A DNA stretch of 64,000 nucleotides from Blastocystis hominis (lineage: Eukaryota > Sar > Bigyra > Opalinata > Blastocystidae). Under the pieces are notes generated by a model that did no database searches, was not told the origin of the DNA, and saw only the letters and a program-made list of their open reading frames with translations. The position numbers and the translations under genes are program-made. The stretch spans positions 25,995 to 89,994 of the forward strand of contig NW_013171837.1 of assembly GCF_000151665.1 (NCBI RefSeq). The letters are read 5' to 3'. How positions within the stretch are numbered: the first letter of the stretch is position 1; every line of letters begins with the position of its first letter. Positions 1-11,167 of this stretch are shown here, piece by piece.

Positions 1-28
1 GAGATATCGAGAGCAACCTCTCAGAAAT

Positions 29-3000
29 ATGTCAAAACAGAACGATTATGACACCCTCCGAAATCATATTGAATCAGTGAAGCAATCCTTTGAGTGTTTT
101 CCATTTGAAATAAGAAGCTCAAGCACTATGAGAGAAATTGTGGACACTCTTGAATCGATTGAATCTGCCGCCAGATTAAGTGTGATAGAGCAGATTGAAG
201 AAGATGGAGACGATGAGCAAAGTATGAAGTTCAGATATTCCGAAGCTGTGCTGAATAGTGGCAAAAATGAGGAATTGAAAAGTTGCATTATTGAAGCATT
301 TAAGGATGGAATGATTAATGGTAGAACATACAAATCTATGAATTTCAATGTGTTAGAACCGAACTACTCTGTTTATCATTACTTTACATATTCAAATCGT
401 TCAGCTGCGAAGTTATCTCATTTGATTTACAAGTTGAAAACATTTAAGAACTACCCATTTATTTTGATTGAATACGCCGACATGTTGAAAGAATTCAAAT
501 TGAGTGTGGCAGATATCTTGAGGGAGTTTCAGTATATATCCATTCTCCTTCCTCACTTATTGACAATGTTGAATGTGTTGCTCAAAAAAGAAATGGAACA
601 ATTTGATTGGAGTGAATTCCTCGTAGATTACGGTGAATATCCATTTGTCACTCCAATCGAAGTAACTCAAAACGAATTCGAATCAGCGATTGAAATGCTG
701 TTCACCAATAACTGGTATCAAACCTATTGGATCTCTGTTCAATCTAGAACAAAGGATCGGCATAAGGCATGTAGAAGTTTGAGGAAACACTTACTGAAAA
801 AGTGTTTCTCAAGCCGTGCACCAAGAGCAATTGATTTGAGAGTTCCATTGCTATTAAATGCTATCGATACGAATACAGGAATCGACAAATTTGATTGCTT
901 GGAAATCTATCAGGTCGAAAGTGAGTGGAAGTGTGATCTTCCTTCACATGTTGAACCAGGAACTACGATTCCAAGTGAACTTTTGGAAAAGGAACGACTT
1001 CTCATTTTCCCGATGAATATTCCAAGTCCTGAATTGTGTCAGTTGTGGAGCCATGAATGCAAATTGAGAATTGAAGACAAGCTTTTGATTCTTTGTCCTC
1101 GAAAGCGAACTCTTCTTGGAAGAGTGATTCTCGATATGTTGAACGTGACTTTGCTTCGAAATGCTTTTATCAAAGTAATCAAGAACGTGTGGAACATTGA
1201 TGAACTCGTGATGTCGGTCATTTCTGTGGCTGCTGATATTCATAGCGCGGAGGAGGAAGAACTGCAAGGCGAGTTGGAGAAAACAGAGAAGAAAATGAAA
1301 GAAAGTGAACTTGCATTTCAACAAAAGGATGCAGAATTGAAGGAGAGAATACTAGAATTAAGCGACAAATATACGAAACTGGCAGAAGAAAGAACTAAAA
1401 GCACAGGACTCGGAAAGGACTATACAATTCGCAACTCCAATACAATCAAAATGTTTTGCTATATGTATGCGGTGAACAATTTGAAAGAGCAAGATTTCAT
1501 GGCTTTTCTGGACAATGCGAAAACCCAAGAGCAAGATATCGATATCATTCCGTGCTATGATTACCACCCATTTGATTTTCAAATGGTATTTATTTCTAAG
1601 AATCATGCTTTACTAACTGAAAACAAACAGTTCATCGTGTCCATGTTCGCTCCAGAAGGGATTTGTGACTTTTTAAAGTCTTCAACATTTCAATTAGCGG
1701 GTAATGTGATAAAGAAAGTGGGAGTTTCACTTGCTGCTGGATATATTTTGGTCTTGCCTCTTGCACCATTTAAATGGAATGTGAACATCTCAATCGACGA
1801 TGAGATTATTGAATTGAAACGGGACGATCTAGATTTAGTTTATTATTCCAACAGCATAAATATGTTAAGCTACTACAAAAAGAGAAGGTGGGATGCGGTT
1901 CAGAAACAAAACGTCACAGAAATCAACACAAAAATGTATACGCTTCTTTGCTTATTGAAGTGTATGGTTCACTTACGAGATCGCTTTAGTCTAAAATACC
2001 TTATTCCTATTGCTCAGGATAGACTATTAAAATGGAAACAAGATGAAAGTAAGCAATCCACTGATTATCATTCTTCGTTTGTGTATGTTACTTCCCATTC
2101 ACCCTTTTCTTTTGGACTCTTTGCCTTAACCAATTCAACCAATTATTCCAAGGACCCTATCGAATGTGCGGAGATTCAGCGTGCCGAGGATATCGTGCCT
2201 TCGAATTTAGTTACTCTTGATCAAGCAGTGATCAGCTCCATGAAGACGTATTGGGCTCTTGAAGACTTTTTAGTTATTGGACCCGATTTTGGTTCTGTAA
2301 GGAGTGTAGATCCAATGGCAGAAAGCGACATAAAAGAATTTAAAATGCTGTACAATGAATACAAAAGAATTGAACAACGAAAGGAAATGATAAAACGCAA
2401 TGAAATGGAGTACAAAGAACATCTAAAGAAGAGCAAGCGAGAATTCTTTTCGCCATCGCTATTTTTCTTTCCTATGAAGATGAACCTAACTCCATTGAAT
2501 ACAAATGAATTGCTTTCAGTAGATGCAATCGTTGTGTTGTATGATGGAGCCAGAGCATCGATCTGTCTTCCGAAGAACAATACTTTCAATCTTCCAATTA
2601 GCTATGTGGGGGTTCATGGAAATCAAATTGTCTTGCATTATTTGTTGACCAGTATGGAGGTGAGTTTGGAACTTGTTGGAAATGACTGCTATATTACAAA
2701 ACGTGCAAACTGCTTTGAAATTGTGATGAAAGATTCCTCAATTGGGAAGAAAATCGTGAAACTTACCGCTATCGTTTATCGATTATCGGACAACAAGAAG
2801 CTTACATCCAAAATAGTGGTTTGTTGTTACGAGAGACGGGCAGTTTCTTATCTTATTAAAACCTCAGTGCCCTGCGCTATCAACAATTCGTTTAGTGTAA
2901 TGCATGGAAATCGGTTTACACTGTATCCGAAATCATCTCCTATGAGCATTGATCTGTTTATAAACGGCCATGCAAATCATTTTAATTGTGCTCAGGGGTC

Positions 3001-6000
3001 AACAAATGTCATATCCAGAAATCCATACATTGATGTGTTGTTTAGAATAGGGGATTCACTCAAGAACTTCTCTTACAGCGAATGCTTCACATGGAGTGAA
3101 AAAGGATTGGCTCCGTTTGAAATTGAACGAACTCTACCCAATCTATTGGAGATTCCAAATACATCTCCTGAACTTATTCGAACTACGATTGTCAAGATGC
3201 ATTCAGTGCAGATGAGTGAATTCTTGTCTGCTTTTTCCTCCGTTCCTTTTACTTTTTTCTCGGCGAATTTGAATGATCGGAATAGTATTCTTTCTGTGTT
3301 AATTGGATGTGTGAATGACATGATTCTTCCGTCAATTAAAGAAGAAGCGGAGCGTATTCTGGAATTGGTTCCTCACGAAAATATCAAGCTGGAATGGAAC
3401 AATGAAGTTCTAACTAAAACTGGAAGTGAAAGCGTAATAAAAAACGAAAATAGCTACAGAAAGTTGAATTCTAAGAGCTGTATAAGGATCATGAATCGAC
3501 TGAATATGAATAGTCTTTTTGAATTACTATACTCTCGTCAAACAATTGCAAAGATTGTAGATCCAATGAGCAAAGCAGACTCTCTTACGAAAAAGACACT
3601 GACGAGTACCATGAATAGGATTGCCGGCGAAGTTGTTCAGGCAATCGTCGATACTTCAGTGAAAGCGATTGAAATGTTTAAGGACATGAAGTGGATGAGC
3701 AAACAAACTCACTCAACAATCTCTCTCATTATCGATACGAATTGCAGTTTGAGAAAGAAGAAGCTTCGCATGCGGACAATCATTACCTGCATTCTTGTAA
3801 CAGTGATGCGGGAACTTGGAATCACCTTTAAATTGTATGTGTGTTGCGGTAGATACAAGGGTGTATATGTCTCTACAGAAGCTCAATCGATTAGCGAAAT
3901 CATTTCATTTTTGTTTGACCTGGAAAGGGTAGTGAAATATCCCTCAACGCCTTTGGATTTGTTGACAATTTCGGGTCAGTTTAATGAAAAAGATTCGATT
4001 GTGATTGTGAGTGATGGATTTAGTGAACAGTTGATGGCTCCAGACAATAACAAAGTGAGATATTTGCTTAGAGTGTATTCCAAGTTGTTTTTATTGTGTG
4101 TGAAAGGACAAGATGATGAAGCATTAAGTGATCCAAATCAGGCGTTGCTCGAAAAAGCACTGGAAGCAAATTTCCATGATAATCTGATGATCATAGAGAA
4201 TATCGAAGACATCCTAAATTCAACAGATAACAAACTGCAGAATGTGTTTTTTAACACGCAGGAGGTGAAAATGAATGTTGTGTCAAATATATCTTCTTCA
4301 TCAAATTATGCTCGAGAGTTAAAGGAAGATCTGAAAGTTGTATTCAAAGTGAACAAGTCAGTGGTGCAAATCAATGCAATATCAATCAAAATACCTTATA
4401 AGCTTGTGGATATTTCAGATGAGCAGCTGAATATACGTCCAGTATGGAATAACGATCGGGCAGTATTAAATATGTTGAATAGTTGTATACACGAAGCTAA
4501 TCTGTATGATGCACTGACCAGTTCTCTCTTTGTTCCTTCTAAATCGGCGGCATACATACCATCTACCTCCGGACCATCCATTCATATCGCAAATTATGTC
4601 AATATTGTAGTTAATCACACAGGAGATAACAAAATATTTAAGAAGCTTCGAAGTGAGAAAACTCGTGGCTATAGTGCGAGTATAGTGATCGACTGTTCTT
4701 CCATCGCATTTAGTGAAACAAATCGAGCTCATTCATTGATAACAATCTTTTCAATCCTTCGGAATCTAAGTAACATGCAGCTGCCTTGTATTGACTTGTG
4801 GGTGGCATCTTCTCAAATCATTCGTATAGCAACAGGCATCTCATCGATGGAAGTGTGGGAAAACAGTATTGTGGCTACAGTGTACCAGCATTTATTGATT
4901 CCTTGTCAGAATACCTGTTTGCCAGATTGCATTCGCTATGCTTCGAGCACTTGCCATGCCCGATCATTCAAATCTGTCATGATGGTGTTAACTAATGGTG
5001 TACTGTGTGATGACTCGAGAGCGGAAATCAAATCGATTGTGAGTGGTATTGAAATGACTATTCTTGGAATTGGAATTGGTTTGTATTTGTGCAGATTTGA
5101 AGATTTGTTCCCTGCAATGATTTGGAATTCAAATCCAGCTCGATTATCTGAAACACTGATGAATCTAACCACTGCATCAATCAATGGTTATTTACATGCA
5201 GTTCCAGAAAAGAAAATTGACGATATGATTCTAAACGGAGCATTTGAAAAAGTATATCCTGATTTGACTGAGAGCATTTGCAACATTGAAAGTGATTTTG
5301 AAACTATATTGAGCAGTGATAAACCCATCGATGAGCCGAATAGATCATATCAACAGTTTTCAATATTGTTTATTATTCTATATTTGTGTCGAGGAGAAAA
5401 GAATGAAGCGGGAAAAGTAATTGATGAGTTTATTACTGAACAAACGCTAAGAAATGGTATAGAAGTGAATGGCCGAAAATACTCTCCTATTTTGAAGTTG
5501 GGGGACAAGGAAATCAATGGAAAGCCGATTGGGAAAGGATTTAAGATTCGTTATGCTTTTGATTACAAGGCAGCAATCAAAGAATTAAAGAGTAATAGAT
5601 ATCGAATGATATTCATTACTTGTTCTCCTGGAGATGGAATCATGGCCAAGGAGTGTGATGATGATGTAGATCAATATGCGGATGCTTTTGTGAGTTGTGT
5701 TCATGAATTCAATAAGAGAGGAGGCGGTGTTTACTGGTTCCTTAATAACTACCCATTCACTTATGAAGCTGATTTGTATTTCAAGAAATTCTATGGATTC
5801 GAAGCAGTTGGAGATAGAGACAAAACCATCAATGGAGGAAAAGTGATGGAAAGGTTAGAATGCGAATCTCCAACAGCAGGTCATTTTTGTACGATTGGAG
5901 GAAATGCGACAGATCTTTCTACTTGTGATAGTTTAGATTTTGGTATTGAGCATATTTTTGAAGGAACTAAACTTTGCAAACTGAATGAAGGTCAGTTAGA

Positions 6001-6319
6001 AAAGGCAGGATTCCGTATTTTTGCAAGAGAAAGCGAGGGAAATGCCTCAATTATGTTCAAAGAAAGGAAGGAGGGTAGTCAAGAAGGAAGAATGATCATT
6101 GATTCAGCTGCCACCAAACTGTTTTTGGAGTTTACCGAAGATGGAACAGCACGATGGATCAGTAATGCTGCAGTTTGGTTGTGTAACGCGGAAGAGTATG
6201 AGGAAGAACGAGCGAAGAATCCCAAGATGCTTTCTGGCTTCAAAATAGATGAAACGTTTTTACTGAAAAAGATGCCAATGGAAAAAAGAGAATTAAAGAG
6301 ATATTCGAAAATATCGTAG
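29..6319 (+). CDS. 2,096-aa von Willebrand A-like giant protein
   Basis: A single uninterrupted reading frame starts at ATG 29 and ends with TAG at 6317-6319. The octamer TGTTTGTT at 6338-6345 marks the likely mRNA end. I do not recognise the family. A charged coiled-coil-like stretch lies near residues 405-460. Two regions read like vWA folds, with hydrophobic strand, Asp/Ser turn and a later strand ending in a Ser-Asp-Gly or Thr-Asn-Gly turn: about residues 1225-1350 (IVIVSDGFS) and 1545-1670 (MMVLTNGVL). The C-terminal 250 residues contain IFITCSPGDG and GGGVYWFLNNY, which resemble a ThuA/class I amidotransferase-like fold. No signal peptide or membrane span is evident. It is odd in having no introns over 6.3 kb, in a genome where most genes carry one every few hundred bases, and in being AT-richer than VPS13. 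It could be a mobile or recently expanded accessory gene. The domain names are inference. Confidence 0.6.
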   Translation: MSKQNDYDTLRNHIESVKQSFECFPFEIRSSSTMREIVDTLESIESAARLSVIEQIEEDGDDEQSMKFRYSEAVLNSGKNEELKSCIIEAFKDGMINGRTYKSMNFNVLEPNYSVYHYFTYSNRSAAKLSHLIYKLKTFKNYPFILIEYADMLKEFKLSVADILREFQYISILLPHLLTMLNVLLKKEMEQFDWSEFLVDYGEYPFVTPIEVTQNEFESAIEMLFTNNWYQTYWISVQSRTKDRHKACRSLRKHLLKKCFSSRAPRAIDLRVPLLLNAIDTNTGIDKFDCLEIYQVESEWKCDLPSHVEPGTTIPSELLEKERLLIFPMNIPSPELCQLWSHECKLRIEDKLLILCPRKRTLLGRVILDMLNVTLLRNAFIKVIKNVWNIDELVMSVISVAADIHSAEEEELQGELEKTEKKMKESELAFQQKDAELKERILELSDKYTKLAEERTKSTGLGKDYTIRNSNTIKMFCYMYAVNNLKEQDFMAFLDNAKTQEQDIDIIPCYDYHPFDFQMVFISKNHALLTENKQFIVSMFAPEGICDFLKSSTFQLAGNVIKKVGVSLAAGYILVLPLAPFKWNVNISIDDEIIELKRDDLDLVYYSNSINMLSYYKKRRWDAVQKQNVTEINTKMYTLLCLLKCMVHLRDRFSLKYLIPIAQDRLLKWKQDESKQSTDYHSSFVYVTSHSPFSFGLFALTNSTNYSKDPIECAEIQRAEDIVPSNLVTLDQAVISSMKTYWALEDFLVIGPDFGSVRSVDPMAESDIKEFKMLYNEYKRIEQRKEMIKRNEMEYKEHLKKSKREFFSPSLFFFPMKMNLTPLNTNELLSVDAIVVLYDGARASICLPKNNTFNLPISYVGVHGNQIVLHYLLTSMEVSLELVGNDCYITKRANCFEIVMKDSSIGKKIVKLTAIVYRLSDNKKLTSKIVVCCYERRAVSYLIKTSVPCAINNSFSVMHGNRFTLYPKSSPMSIDLFINGHANHFNCAQGSTNVISRNPYIDVLFRIGDSLKNFSYSECFTWSEKGLAPFEIERTLPNLLEIPNTSPELIRTTIVKMHSVQMSEFLSAFSSVPFTFFSANLNDRNSILSVLIGCVNDMILPSIKEEAERILELVPHENIKLEWNNEVLTKTGSESVIKNENSYRKLNSKSCIRIMNRLNMNSLFELLYSRQTIAKIVDPMSKADSLTKKTLTSTMNRIAGEVVQAIVDTSVKAIEMFKDMKWMSKQTHSTISLIIDTNCSLRKKKLRMRTIITCILVTVMRELGITFKLYVCCGRYKGVYVSTEAQSISEIISFLFDLERVVKYPSTPLDLLTISGQFNEKDSIVIVSDGFSEQLMAPDNNKVRYLLRVYSKLFLLCVKGQDDEALSDPNQALLEKALEANFHDNLMIIENIEDILNSTDNKLQNVFFNTQEVKMNVVSNISSSSNYARELKEDLKVVFKVNKSVVQINAISIKIPYKLVDISDEQLNIRPVWNNDRAVLNMLNSCIHEANLYDALTSSLFVPSKSAAYIPSTSGPSIHIANYVNIVVNHTGDNKIFKKLRSEKTRGYSASIVIDCSSIAFSETNRAHSLITIFSILRNLSNMQLPCIDLWVASSQIIRIATGISSMEVWENSIVATVYQHLLIPCQNTCLPDCIRYASSTCHARSFKSVMMVLTNGVLCDDSRAEIKSIVSGIEMTILGIGIGLYLCRFEDLFPAMIWNSNPARLSETLMNLTTASINGYLHAVPEKKIDDMILNGAFEKVYPDLTESICNIESDFETILSSDKPIDEPNRSYQQFSILFIILYLCRGEKNEAGKVIDEFITEQTLRNGIEVNGRKYSPILKLGDKEINGKPIGKGFKIRYAFDYKAAIKELKSNRYRMIFITCSPGDGIMAKECDDDVDQYADAFVSCVHEFNKRGGGVYWFLNNYPFTYEADLYFKKFYGFEAVGDRDKTINGGKVMERLECESPTAGHFCTIGGNATDLSTCDSLDFGIEHIFEGTKLCKLNEGQLEKAGFRIFARESEGNASIMFKERKEGSQEGRMIIDSAATKLFLEFTEDGTARWISNAAVWLCNAEEYEEERAKNPKMLSGFKIDETFLLKKMPMEKRELKRYSKIS

Positions 6320-6337
6320 ACCCAGATTTGTAATATT

Positions 6338-6345
6338 TGTTTGTT
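6338..6345 (+). terminator. TGTTTGTT 3'-end motif of the vWA-like gene
   Basis: Octamer 19 nt after the TAG stop of the upstream gene. It matches the motif found at most conserved gene ends in this window, so cleavage is expected about 4 nt before it. Here the gene has its own encoded stop. Confidence 0.6.
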
Positions 6346-6349
6346 TCTA

Positions 6350-7590
6350 CTTAGTTACTGGAAAATAATAGCGGGTTACGAAATAAAGCGTATGGAATGA
6401 TGAAAAATAGTGATGGTATTTCCCTTGAATTATCTGTACAAATAATCGTTATACTGCAAAATGAGGGTAATGCAAGCAGCCAAAAACTATTGCTTGAATA
6501 TCAGTGTATCTTGTTTTATCATCTATTTCACAATACAAGACAGCACATTGTAAGTAGTGATGATACAAAAGGATTATGGCTTGATCTATTAACCATAGTG
6601 ATTACGTTTCAAATGATTAAAATCACATAGTATTGGAGCAAAAATGGTATTTATAGAAAATAATTCCTTGCCGGATGTGACAAAAAACATGTTGGAATTA
6701 GATGACTAATAGTTATGTATGCTTTGAAAAGAATAAACAAATAGAAACACCAAGAATACACACGTTCATTTCCAGTATAAATTTAAATATATATTATATT
6801 ACAAATTTACATATACAATTAAAAATAAAAACTATTATGAAGAATATTGATAGCTATTTTGTCAATTCGATCAATTATGTGCCTCTACTCTGTTTACAAT
6901 AGATTTCCTGTACATAATCCTATATAGTCGCGTCCTATACAAATACTATTTAAGAATGTGAACTATTGTAAAAGAAATGTTTCGCCATTCGTTTAGAACA
7001 TGAGCTGAACAACTATTTAATTGATGATAAGACTCTATTCATTCAACTTGATATTATGATCAAAAGTATACTTGAAACGAATCGAAACAACTTATAGTAT
7101 TTACAATCACTATTAATTACTTATTCTATTTCTGTGGCATATTGTTATAGGACTATTGGGTTCAATCCGTTTAAAATTGATGGTATCTAGTGTTATATAA
7201 TAAATGTTTCGTCAATTGCAATACACGGATGTTATAAGTATTGCATCAATCTCGGAATTTTCCGAAGAGGTTTTTCTATTTTGCAACAATTCTTTTTTCA
7301 ATTTCGATTTCACGAATGATAGGAAAATGTTAGAGTAGTTGTGTATTTACTTGTTTTGCGCCGAAATTTGTGTCCTTCTTTTAAGCCTTTTTCGATCAAA
7401 GACAATTATCTGATCTGATCTTCGTAACCAAAGTCGCCTTCAAACCTCTGTTAATTGAATATTAGCGATGATCACGCAATATGATGCGGACAACTTGTAT
7501 TTTTAGGCCTTCAGAAGAAGTAAGGTACAAAATGTTAACCTTAACTAGTTTTGCTTATCCTGAATATCGACGACGTGTATTGTGCGATAA
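6350..7590. other. AT-rich intergenic stretch without recognisable genes
   Basis: Only short frames with no family resemblance occur here, and codon-like composition is absent. The stretch separates the vWA-like gene from the decayed left side of element 1. No terminal repeat of the kind seen at 12.3-12.6 kb or 52.75 kb is recognisable, so the left end of element 1 seems to have been lost or eroded here. Confidence 0.5.
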
Positions 7591-7639
7591 TTATTGCCCG
7601 ATAGTTAAAGTGAATACTTGTTAGCTTGTCCTTACTTAT

Positions 7640-10507
7640 CAGCCGATCAGTAATGCCTGAATGCGAGTGTATGCACGTTGTCATCCAAGATCCATCGCTT
7701 GTTGTCTGTGCAAGACATGAGTGTCTTGGTCTGTTCGTTCGTGGTAAAATAGAATTCCTGGTAGTTGATGCGTTTGAAGCTGCTTTCAATTACTGCATCC
7801 TAATGACTTTCTGCCTCAAGGACAAGCTAGTACAAATCGACATTATTCACACTCATTTTCTCACCATCGATTACAACATTGCGAGGAACTCCTTTCGCCG
7901 CCTTATGTATGACATCCTTTTCATCAACCAGACTGTATATCTTTGGTCTCAAACCAACGAACTGCATAATGCTATGTCTTTTGTAATTGTCTTTGTTAAT
8001 GGGTCCCGGTGGTTTTTTGTTAATGTTGAGGAACGATGACAATGAAGGGAACTTGCTTTTGTCCACTTCATGATCGTAATAGTTCGCGTGTTCTCCATAG
8101 AAGTAGCTCGTGTTATCGAGTTCAGAAAAGTCAAATGGCTTGTTCATGTTGCACATCTTGTGAACGATGTTGCCCTAGTCATTCAATTGTACGATAAGCG
8201 AATCTGTATCCTGTCCCAATAGTTCCACGGTATCAAATGTCTTCTTGAACACAGTGTAGTAGAAATCGTATATGATGTGTTTGAACATATCCAATATGGC
8301 AAACCCGATGAAGAACGATTTCACCACTTTCCTCACTAATCTATTGAGCGTGATACCAATCAAATTACTGGAATACATAATAGTTCCGGCGATCATGTCA
8401 CCTTTATGCTTATGAATGATAGCCTCGCGTTCATTCAATTTGATGGCAAACTTCACTTTCATTCGTTTCAATCCAGTCTCCACGAATTTATTATACGTGG
8501 AATTTGCTAATAGTTTGCAGAGGTTCTTTTCCACAGTGGTCTTAGACTTCGCTCGTTTCTCACTCAGCATGTTCACGTATTCGAATATGAACGGTGCCTG
8601 CTTGAATCGAATGAGGTGATGAATGTGATGACCCGATATCCCTGTTGAATGCCTAATTGCAGGAAAGAGTAATGTACGAGATACTATTGACAAGATACAA
8701 GATCGCAGATGAGCTTCAGTGTATTCACCTCTTTCACTTTGTTCACAATGTCATTCTTCTCTGCGTAGTTCTTGATTCCATCAGAATACATACCTGCTGT
8801 CTGTACTGGAAAGAACTGTATGTCATTGAACTTGTCATGGAGTTTTACTGGTGCTTCGATATCGCATTCGATACAAAGCCCGTATTTATCGATTGTCTTG
8901 AGTGACTAAATCCATCTGTCTGGGTTACGATTGATCTTCTCCATCACTTCTTGTCGTTGAGGTATACCAACCAATTCGTAAGGCATCATGCGGTACAGAA
9001 CTCCTCCGTACAGGTTGTTCGCATCGCGATAGCAGACGCCGGAAAAACCATGCTATTTCCCTTACTTGCTCCTTTCTGTCAATGTCGATCATGGCGTGCC
9101 ATTTCGCGATCTGAGTGATGTCCCCGCACATATTTTCAACCATCGCATGGCATCATCGATCTCATTTTCCTCCATCAATCGAATGCCCTTGCTATCATAG
9201 AATTCACCCATGCGATCCATGAACACCTTTTCCAGTTGCTCTTCACTCATCCCCTCGTTCGCATTGATTCGTGTAATGTACTGAGCCCACTTCTCACTGA
9301 ATGCCCTCATGCCATGATCGCCCTCCATCGTCACTTTCAAGAAGAGCGAATAGGTCGTATGTGGAGCTGTGATGTAATGCATTGGATCAACACCGAATGC
9401 ATTCAGTGTGGTAACGCGAATATGATCGAATGCATCAGCCATGAGAGTCACATCGAGTACATTGTACAATTCGTAGTATTCACCCCATGTCTTGATATCG
9501 AAGGTCTTCCACAGCTTCACCATGTGATCATACTCGTCTTGGGGCATCATCTCTCCCTTCATATCATCAATGCATTGCTTACGAGAAGGAATGACTGTAT
9601 TGTTCAATGACTCGTATGATTTGATGAGACTGTAGAACATTGGTTCTTTCCGTGTCAACAAATCGATGTATTCGTCACTCCATTGCTTACCTCGAGACTC
9701 ACAGTACTTGCGTAGTTGGTCTTTGGTGTGCACGTACAAATCGAGGTTACCACCAAGTGTCTGAGCCACAATGGAACGCAGTGGACTGCTGATGAGCTTC
9801 AACGAGTCCTTGAATTGAATGCCGTTGTATTCAATCTGCATTTCCTTGCCCTCGGTGGTTGGAATGACCCCGAGAGAGTCAGCAGCGGATACATTTGCAA
9901 CTTTGAGCTTCATGATGAATGTGAAATCATAGTGCGATCCATTGTGGAAGTAGACTGGCAAACGATAGTTCTTCTTGTTGAACGGAAGTTGTAGATTGCA
10001 TTTGGTGCAACAGGTGCAGATGTACTGTCCGGCTTCGAAGTGGAGTACTTCTCCCTTCCCTGTGGTGTATTCACCTGCTACATGTACATGATATCTAACC
10101 TTGTCGTCCTCCAATTTCTTGTGACAAAAGGGACACACAGACGTAGATTGATAATCTCTCTAGATTTCAAGAGTGTTCTTGAGGGGTTATTCATCGAAGA
10201 GATACTTCTTCACTCTCTATTGCAATTGCATGAAATACTCCATGAAAGGACGAAAATATCTCTCATCCTCGTGTGGTGTGTGGATGATTTCCAATCGCGT
10301 ATTAATGTCTGGAGTACGTGACACGGTTAGACAGGACAACATAATAGGCTTGAGTCTGTTCTTTTCATCAATGGCTGACTCGAAGTCAGCGTATACCACG
10401 ACCGGTATAGGTATTTCGAATCGTTGGTGTGTGAATCGCAGACGTTTATCTTCACTCGACAACTCGTATTGATCACAATCATCTATCTGTTCGCTATTTG
10501 CCTGCAC
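7640..10507 (-). pseudogene. Family B DNA polymerase (protein-primed type), degenerate
   Basis: Homologous throughout to residues of about 540-1500 of the element 3 polymerase. Conserved pieces include the exonuclease I motif (VVYADFESAID), the zinc-ligand cluster CPFC...CTCCTKC, the exonuclease II motif (FHNGSHYDFTF), motif B-like NSTYNKF, and motif C GQDTDSL. At least five frame changes or stops break it, at about 10,140-10,215, 9,100, 8,700-8,930, 8,160 and 7,800. Notably motif B reads YNKF where element 3 has YGKF. The amino-terminal third is absent: the frame begins at 10,507, where an internal deletion joins it to the ssDNA-binding-like fragment. In a living element this enzyme would replicate the linear genome from a terminal protein. 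Confidence 0.85.
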
Positions 10508-10539
10508 TTCATGATCTAGGGAAGCTCAATGTGATCCAA

Positions 10540-10790
10540 GAAAAACGGGGAGATATTGCTCAAAGTAAAATTGTCCCCACCATGGCAATTATAGACAAGA
10601 ACAAGAAGCCCATCCAGATTGATCTACGAAATGTGCCCTGTATCGCTTCAAGATTACATGAACGTGACGATCGACATCGTTATAACCAGGGAAAACTGGG
10701 AGTTTGAGGGTAAAAACGGCGAGACAATCTCGTACATGAATCTCTCGGTTGCCCAAATCAAGATTAAAAAAAGATTAGCGTGTTCAATTG
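10540..10790 (+). pseudogene. Fragment of element gene related to 63.6-kb protein (ssDNA-binding-like)
   Basis: With frame changes, translation gives IIDKNKKPIQIDLRNVPCIA followed by a frame switch into VTIDIVITRENWEFEGKNG. The first part aligns with the carboxyl side of the 63,584-64,000 gene of element 3 (MDKDKKPIRINIKDVPCIA). The alternating beta-strand pattern suggests an OB-fold single-strand DNA-binding protein, but that is inference only. It is truncated at its 5' side by the deletion that brought it next to the polymerase. Confidence 0.55.
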
Positions 10791-10906
10791 CGATTTCTTG
10801 TAGGGAAGTCCAAGGATTTCGCTGGGGAAATCGAAGTTTTTCCCTTCCACCCATTTATTTTGGTCTTGTGGATACACATTTAAATTCACTATAGACATAG
10901 AATTAA

Positions 10907-11167
10907 ATGGAAGATAGTCCATACATTCCAAACAGTGATACAACATTGCTCGCTATTAAGAATCGAATAAGACGACTCAACCATCGAGGTCCGTACAACA
11001 ACTAACGATTGACAAGAAGAACAGAGAATACGCTCAATCGAGCCGAACTAATGCAGGATACCATCAAACAACGTATGGAGAAGGAAACTGATGAAGAGAA
11101 GAGTAAGCAATATGCCAAAATACTGCGAGAACTAGCTGTTAGACACCACTACTACCTGGTTGCATGA
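10907..11167 (+). pseudogene. Small coiled-coil protein gene with one in-frame stop
   Basis: ATG 10,907 opens a frame with MEDSPYIPNSDTTLLAIKN, then a TAA at about 11,006, after which the same frame continues through an Arg/Glu/Lys-rich helix (QDTIKQRMEKETDEEKSKQY) to a TGA at 11,165. The high helical charge suggests a coiled coil. Its 3' end overlaps convergently with the penton-like gene. It is unrecognised, but its position next to the capsid module suggests a small virion or scaffold protein. Confidence 0.45.
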
